The position numbers and the translations under genes were made by a program. Under the pieces are notes generated by a model that did no database searches, was not told the DNA's origin, and was given only the letters and a program-made list of their open reading frames with translations. Shown here one piece after another: positions 60,697 to 64,000 of a stretch of DNA of 64,000 bases. Positions within the stretch are counted from its first letter, which is position 1. Every line of letters begins with the position of its first letter. This DNA is from Microcaldota archaeon (GTDB lineage: Archaea; Micrarchaeota; Micrarchaeia; Micrarchaeales; CABMGC01): assembly GCA_028866785.1 (NCBI GenBank), contig JAGWHN010000003.1, positions 3,530 through 67,529 of the forward strand. Reading direction: 5' to 3'.

Positions 60697-62115
60697 TCAC
60701 CCGACCGAGTTTGTCATGTCAAGGTTGATTAGCCTCTTGAGCTCAAGAGAGTACTCAAGCGGAAGCACGTCAGCTAGCGGCTTGATGAACCCGAGTACTA
60801 TCGTTGCTATCGCCTCCTCCTCGCTTAGGCCCCTTGACATTAAGTAGAACAGCTGCTCCTCCCCTATCTTTCCGACGCTTGCCTCGTGGCTTATGTCCGC
60901 ATCATCGGTTGAGATTTGCATGTAAGGGTACGTGTTTGTCCTTGCATGCTCGTCAAGCAAAAGCGCATCGCATCTTACGGTAGACTTTGCGCGCAGAGCA
61001 CTTGGCCCTATATGCAGCAATCCCCTGTAGGATGTCACTCCGCTCCCCCTCGAAACAGACTTTGAAATTATTCGCGAGGTCGTGTCTGGCGCAAGATGGT
61101 ATATTTTGCCTCCCGAATCCTGGACCTGTCCCTCTCCTGCAACCGCGATTGATAGCACCTCCCCCTTTGCGCCCCTTTCTTTTAGGAAGACGCTTGGGTA
61201 CTTCATGTTGATCATGCTTCCGATGTTTCCGTCAATCCATTCGACATAAGCATTTTCGTATGCGAATGCCCTTTGGGTAACCAGATTGTAGACATTCTTC
61301 GACCAGTTCTGTATTGTGACATACCTAACATGTGCATTTTTGTGTGCCACAATCTCTACTATTGCAGAGTGAAGTGCCGATGCCATGAAGATTGGGGCCG
61401 TGCAGCCTTCAATGTAAGTGATATCGCTTCCCTCATCCGCAATTATCAATGTTCTTTCAAACTGCCCTGCCTTGTCCGAGTTTATCCTGAAGTATGCCTG
61501 GAGCGGCATCTTGACCTTCACTCCTTTTGGCACGTAGATGAAGCTTCCCCCAGACCAGACTGCGGTATTGAGCGCAGCAAACTTGTTGTCCGTTGGGGGT
61601 ATGACTGTTCCGAAATATTTCATGAATAGTTCTGGATACTTCTTTAGCGCATTATCCGTGTCAGTGAATATGACCCCCTGCTCTTCAAGGTCCTTTCTTA
61701 TGTGGCTGTACACTACCTCTGAGTCGTACTGAGCCTCTGCCCCTGCAAAGAATTTCTGCTCCGCTTCCGGTATCCCGAGCTTGTCAAATGTCTTTTTTAT
61801 CTCGTCTGGAACGTCCGCCCAGTTGCTTCCCTTCTTGTCGGTTGCCTTTAGGTAGTAGTAGATTTCATTGTAGTCAATTTTTGAGAGGTCTGCGCCCCAG
61901 GTCGGCGTTGGTTTTGAAAGAAATATTTTGTATGCTGCGAGCCTCTTCTCGAGCATCCACTGTGGCTCCTTCTTCATTGCAGAGATCTCTCTCACTATCT
62001 CCTCATCAAGTCCTTTCCTTGTCTTGAATTTGTACTCAAAACTATCGTGGAACCCGTAGTTTGTCTTGTAGCTCTCATCCCTCTCTACAAGCTGCTCTTT
62101 TATCGTATCGGACAT
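60697..62115 (-). CDS. sufB: SUF scaffold protein SufB
   Basis: Fe-S cluster scaffold of the SufBCD complex. 472 residues, full length. 'VWSGGSFIYVPKGVKVKMPL', 'YIEGCTAPI' (conserved Cys) and 'DADISHEASVGKIGEEQLFY' are family hallmarks. The start is ATG 62115, ten bases downstream of the HTH gene stop. Confidence 0.97.
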   Translation of the reverse strand: MSDTIKEQLVERDESYKTNYGFHDSFEYKFKTRKGLDEEIVREISAMKKEPQWMLEKRLAAYKIFLSKPTPTWGADLSKIDYNEIYYYLKATDKKGSNWADVPDEIKKTFDKLGIPEAEQKFFAGAEAQYDSEVVYSHIRKDLEEQGVIFTDTDNALKKYPELFMKYFGTVIPPTDNKFAALNTAVWSGGSFIYVPKGVKVKMPLQAYFRINSDKAGQFERTLIIADEGSDITYIEGCTAPIFMASALHSAIVEIVAHKNAHVRYVTIQNWSKNVYNLVTQRAFAYENAYVEWIDGNIGSMINMKYPSVFLKERGAKGEVLSIAVAGEGQVQDSGGKIYHLAPDTTSRIISKSVSRGSGVTSYRGLLHIGPSALRAKSTVRCDALLLDEHARTNTYPYMQISTDDADISHEASVGKIGEEQLFYLMSRGLSEEEAIATIVLGFIKPLADVLPLEYSLELKRLINLDMTNSVG

Positions 62116-62125
62116 TTTACCACAA

Positions 62126-62461
62126 TCAAATTTTCACTGTCTTTGCCTTCGAGAATGCGCACTCGCACTTGCTTATTGTCCTGCAAACTGTGCAGATGCA
62201 TGCGCTAACATATCTCTTGTCTCCCTGGGCTATTTTTTCAACGTATCTGTCAATTAGCTTTTTGTCAAGCGACTTCTCTACTGCCCTGACCCTCTTTGAG
62301 GATTTTCCGTTCACGTACTTGCTCACCGCGGCCTGCGCAACGTCAAGAAGCTCCCCAACTTTCTCCTCGCTTAGGTTATGGGTGTTGACTAGCTCCTTTG
62401 CCATGTATGACCTGACCGCAGGTATGGTCTCGTTCGCCGCTGTCTCGTAAACTGATGCCAT
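62126..62461 (-). CDS. HTH regulator with C-terminal cysteine cluster, first gene of the suf operon
   Basis: 111 residues. An XRE-type helix-turn-helix ('VGELLDVAQAAVSKYVNGKS') sits in a context like the archaeal COG2522 proteins ('ETIPAVRSYMAKELVNTHNL'). The C-terminus has a C-x-C-x2-C-x5-C-x-C cluster ('CICTVC' then 'KCEC'), capable of holding Fe-S or zinc. It is cotranscribed with sufBDCS, so an Fe-S-sensing autoregulator is the natural inference. I start at ATG 62461; the run GGGGGG just upstream is the ribosome site. Confidence 0.85.
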   Translation of the reverse strand: MASVYETAANETIPAVRSYMAKELVNTHNLSEEKVGELLDVAQAAVSKYVNGKSSKRVRAVEKSLDKKLIDRYVEKIAQGDKRYVSACICTVCRTISKCECAFSKAKTVKI

Positions 62462-62529
62462 TCCCCCCAACTTATAACTGAGTTATACTAGGTGTTGAAA
62501 TGCTAAATACCTTGCCTCCTTGGCCAAAA

Positions 62530-63096
62530 TTAGAGTTCGATCTTCTTGACTTCAAGCTTTGCGATTGGGGCGATTGCATTCGCCTTCTTCATTGCCTCAA
62601 TCTGGAATGAGCCGTCGATTACCGCCTTCACAAACTCCTCTGTGGACTTTGCTGTGAGATACTCCTTTGCGTATCCGATTAGCGCCTTTCTTATTCCCGC
62701 CTTCTTTGGGGTGTTGATCTTGTACCTGCTGATCCCAATTAGTTTCAAGACTACCGGCTTTCCGTTCTTGTCCTGCATCTTTGAGATTGTGTAGATAACG
62801 CTCTGTCCCCTTCGAACAAGAGAGTGTGTGTAGCTGTAGATTAGCTCCAAGTTGTCAAGCTCCGTCTGGGCCGCATCGCCGTTTGCGCTGATGACCTTTA
62901 ATCCCGTTGTCATAAATGAGTGGGCTGGGTTCTTTGTTACCCATGAAAGGCTAACCTTGATTATTCTTCCGAGGACCACCTTTTCGTCCTGCGCCGGTAT
63001 CTCACCGATAATTGACTCGCCTAGGATCTTAGGCGTGTGGACGTTGAACCACTGCTTGGTCTTCCACTTTTCAATAGACTTAGTTGTTGTTGCCAA
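62530..63096 (-). CDS. rps3ae: Ribosomal protein S3Ae (eS1)
   Basis: Small-subunit protein of 188 residues. 'WKTKQWFNVHTPKILGES', 'RIIKVSLSW' and 'SLVRRGQSVIYTISKMQ' match archaeal S3Ae. The start is TTG 63096, four bases after the S15 stop, so translation is probably coupled. Archaea often keep S15 and S3Ae together, as here. Confidence 0.96.
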   Translation of the reverse strand: MATTTKSIEKWKTKQWFNVHTPKILGESIIGEIPAQDEKVVLGRIIKVSLSWVTKNPAHSFMTTGLKVISANGDAAQTELDNLELIYSYTHSLVRRGQSVIYTISKMQDKNGKPVVLKLIGISRYKINTPKKAGIRKALIGYAKEYLTAKSTEEFVKAVIDGSFQIEAMKKANAIAPIAKLEVKKIEL

Positions 63097-63100
63097 TTAA

Positions 63101-63568
63101 TCATCTTCCCTTCACGAGCAGCGCTGCCTTCTCCGGCTCGTACTTCCAGTCCTGAGGAATAACTCCGGTGCTCTTATAGTACTTGGTCAGTCTCCAGATT
63201 TTTGACTCAACCCTCTTTAGTCGGGTTGTGTTGTAAACGTCCCTGTGGTTCTTTGTTAGGTGGCTTCTCATGACCACCGCCTTCTTGATTAAGTCAAGGA
63301 AATCTTGTGGGTATGCGTTTGCAACCTTCTTCTCTCCCAAAATCTCTCCGAGCCTCTTTCCAAAGACCTGCTTTATGTACTTTATTCCGTGCTTCTCCTT
63401 TAGCGCCTGTCCGATTTGCGCCTGATGCATGTTCTGCTTTGCGTACTCGACGATTATCTCCTCGAGCTGCGCCTTTGTTAGCGTAACATCCTCAGGCATC
63501 ACTCCTAGCTCTACCTCAGGCTTCCTTGACTTAGCCTTTCCGTGTCCGCCAGTGTGCATTCGTGCCAT
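63101..63568 (-). CDS. rps15: Ribosomal protein S15 (archaeal uS15 / S13e)
   Basis: Binds the central domain of 16S rRNA. 155 residues: an archaeal N-terminal extension with 'MARMHTGGHGKAKSRKP', then the helix bundle with 'RSHLTKNHRDVYNTTRLKRV' and 'ESKIWRL'. A possible TATA box (ACTTATAAATG on the minus strand, near 63680) lies about 110 bases upstream and would give a leader of roughly 80 bases. Confidence 0.97.
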   Translation of the reverse strand: MARMHTGGHGKAKSRKPEVELGVMPEDVTLTKAQLEEIIVEYAKQNMHQAQIGQALKEKHGIKYIKQVFGKRLGEILGEKKVANAYPQDFLDLIKKAVVMRSHLTKNHRDVYNTTRLKRVESKIWRLTKYYKSTGVIPQDWKYEPEKAALLVKGR

Positions 63569-63697
63569 GTATAATCCCTTAGTTAATCTAAGATATTGAA
63601 TTTTTGAGATAGGAAAGAAACAATGTTTTACTTTGAAGTCAGTCCTATCTGTAGATATCTATTTATCAAGAACATTTATAAGTATTTTCCTTACGTC

Positions 63698-64000
63698 TCA
63701 CGCCTTGATTGAAAGCCTCACGCCCTCCTCAACGTACATCTCTCCTGTTCCAAATTTAACTTCCTTTATCTTCATCGCGCTCTTGAGCTCCTCAACGCAG
63801 CGCGAAAGCCTCTTTTCTGTTTCCTTCGAGATGGTCACTTCGCCAACTTCCGAGTTGAGTGCAAGCCTGTTATCATGCTTCCACTTCCTGATGAATAGAA
63901 TTACCCTGACCAAAAGCTGAGAGTCTTCTATTTCCTTCTCCTTTTTCCCGTGCGGCTTTGGCCAGCTCTCAAGGTGTATCGACTTTGCCCTCTCCCATCC
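63698..64000 (-). CDS. valS: C-terminus of a valyl-tRNA-synthetase-like class I synthetase, cut by the window edge
   Basis: The last 100 codons of a gene that runs off the right side. 'SIHLESWPK' is typical of the boundary before the C-terminal domain of ValRS/IleRS. 'RVILFIRKWKHDNRLALNS' followed by 'EVGEVTI' fits the anticodon-side helix of archaeal ValRS best. An internal TTG at 63913 is not the start. Ile- or Leu-tRNA synthetase cannot be excluded. Confidence 0.65.
   Translation of the reverse strand, partial: GWERAKSIHLESWPKPHGKKEKEIEDSQLLVRVILFIRKWKHDNRLALNSEVGEVTISKETEKRLSRCVEELKSAMKIKEVKFGTGEMYVEEGVRLSIKA

Overview
This window is a gene-dense piece of an archaeal chromosome. It carries archaeal/eukaryotic-type ribosomal proteins (S1e/S3Ae, S15, S24e, S27ae), aIF5A, aIF5B, prefoldin alpha, FtsY, the archaeal amidotransferase subunits GatD and GatE, NreA, a Hel308-type helicase and an ATP-dependent DNA ligase. 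Introns are absent, spacing is very tight, many small membrane proteins are unrecognised, and pilin-like N-termini of the form RLQxAMEYLxTYGWAIL are present. Together these suggest a small-genome DPANN-type archaeon, possibly Micrarchaeota or a relative. That lineage call is inference; no 16S gene is present.

Layout. 1-5.4 kb: a truncated polytopic surface protein, an FKBP isomerase, gltX and two unknowns. 5.4-11.8 kb: a bacterial-type uvrB-uvrA-uvrC operon. 11.9-13.5 kb: an arsR/SRPBCC/DUF4287/DUF1801 cassette that looks bacterial in origin. 13.5-17.4 kb: small membrane proteins, tRNA-Pro(CGG), an M24 peptidase, a Nudix hydrolase and nreA. 17.4-22.1 kb: two tandem pilin-like proteins with glycine-rich lattice domains and a GT-C-like membrane protein. 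22.1-26.4 kb: pfdA-ftsY and a HerA/VirB4-like ATPase with a small membrane partner. 26.5-33.7 kb: gatD, a CAP-domain protein, a RdgB-like/Nudix/RdgB-like nucleotide clean-up operon, and gatE. 33.7-37.4 kb: aIF5B, a YgjP-like metalloprotein, ndk and an MIP18-family protein. 37.5-48.3 kb: a giant beta-helix surface protein, tRNA-Thr(CGT), an amino-acid permease, an SDR enzyme, a HemK-like methyltransferase, DNA ligase and a third pilin-like adhesin. 48.5-54.3 kb: tandem ftsZ paralogues, aIF5A, S24e, S27ae, a CPBP protease, a TrmJ-like methylase and sepF. 54.3-64 kb: Hel308, DUF488, a complete suf operon led by a cysteine-bearing HTH regulator, S3Ae, S15 and the end of a valS-like gene.

Themes. 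gltX plus gatDE supports tRNA-dependent Gln-tRNA synthesis. UvrABC, NreA, Hel308, ligase and the nucleotide-pool enzymes form a genome-maintenance set. The ftsZ pair and sepF give the core of a division ring. HTH-SufB-SufD-SufC-SufS plus the MIP18 protein give Fe-S assembly. Three pilin-like proteins, a NosD-like beta-helix protein, a CAP protein and GT-C-like proteins form a surface/adhesion set.

No CRISPR array, insertion sequence or rRNA was seen. No gene-free stretch exceeds 300 bases; the longest, about 260 bases upstream of ftsZ1, is described below.
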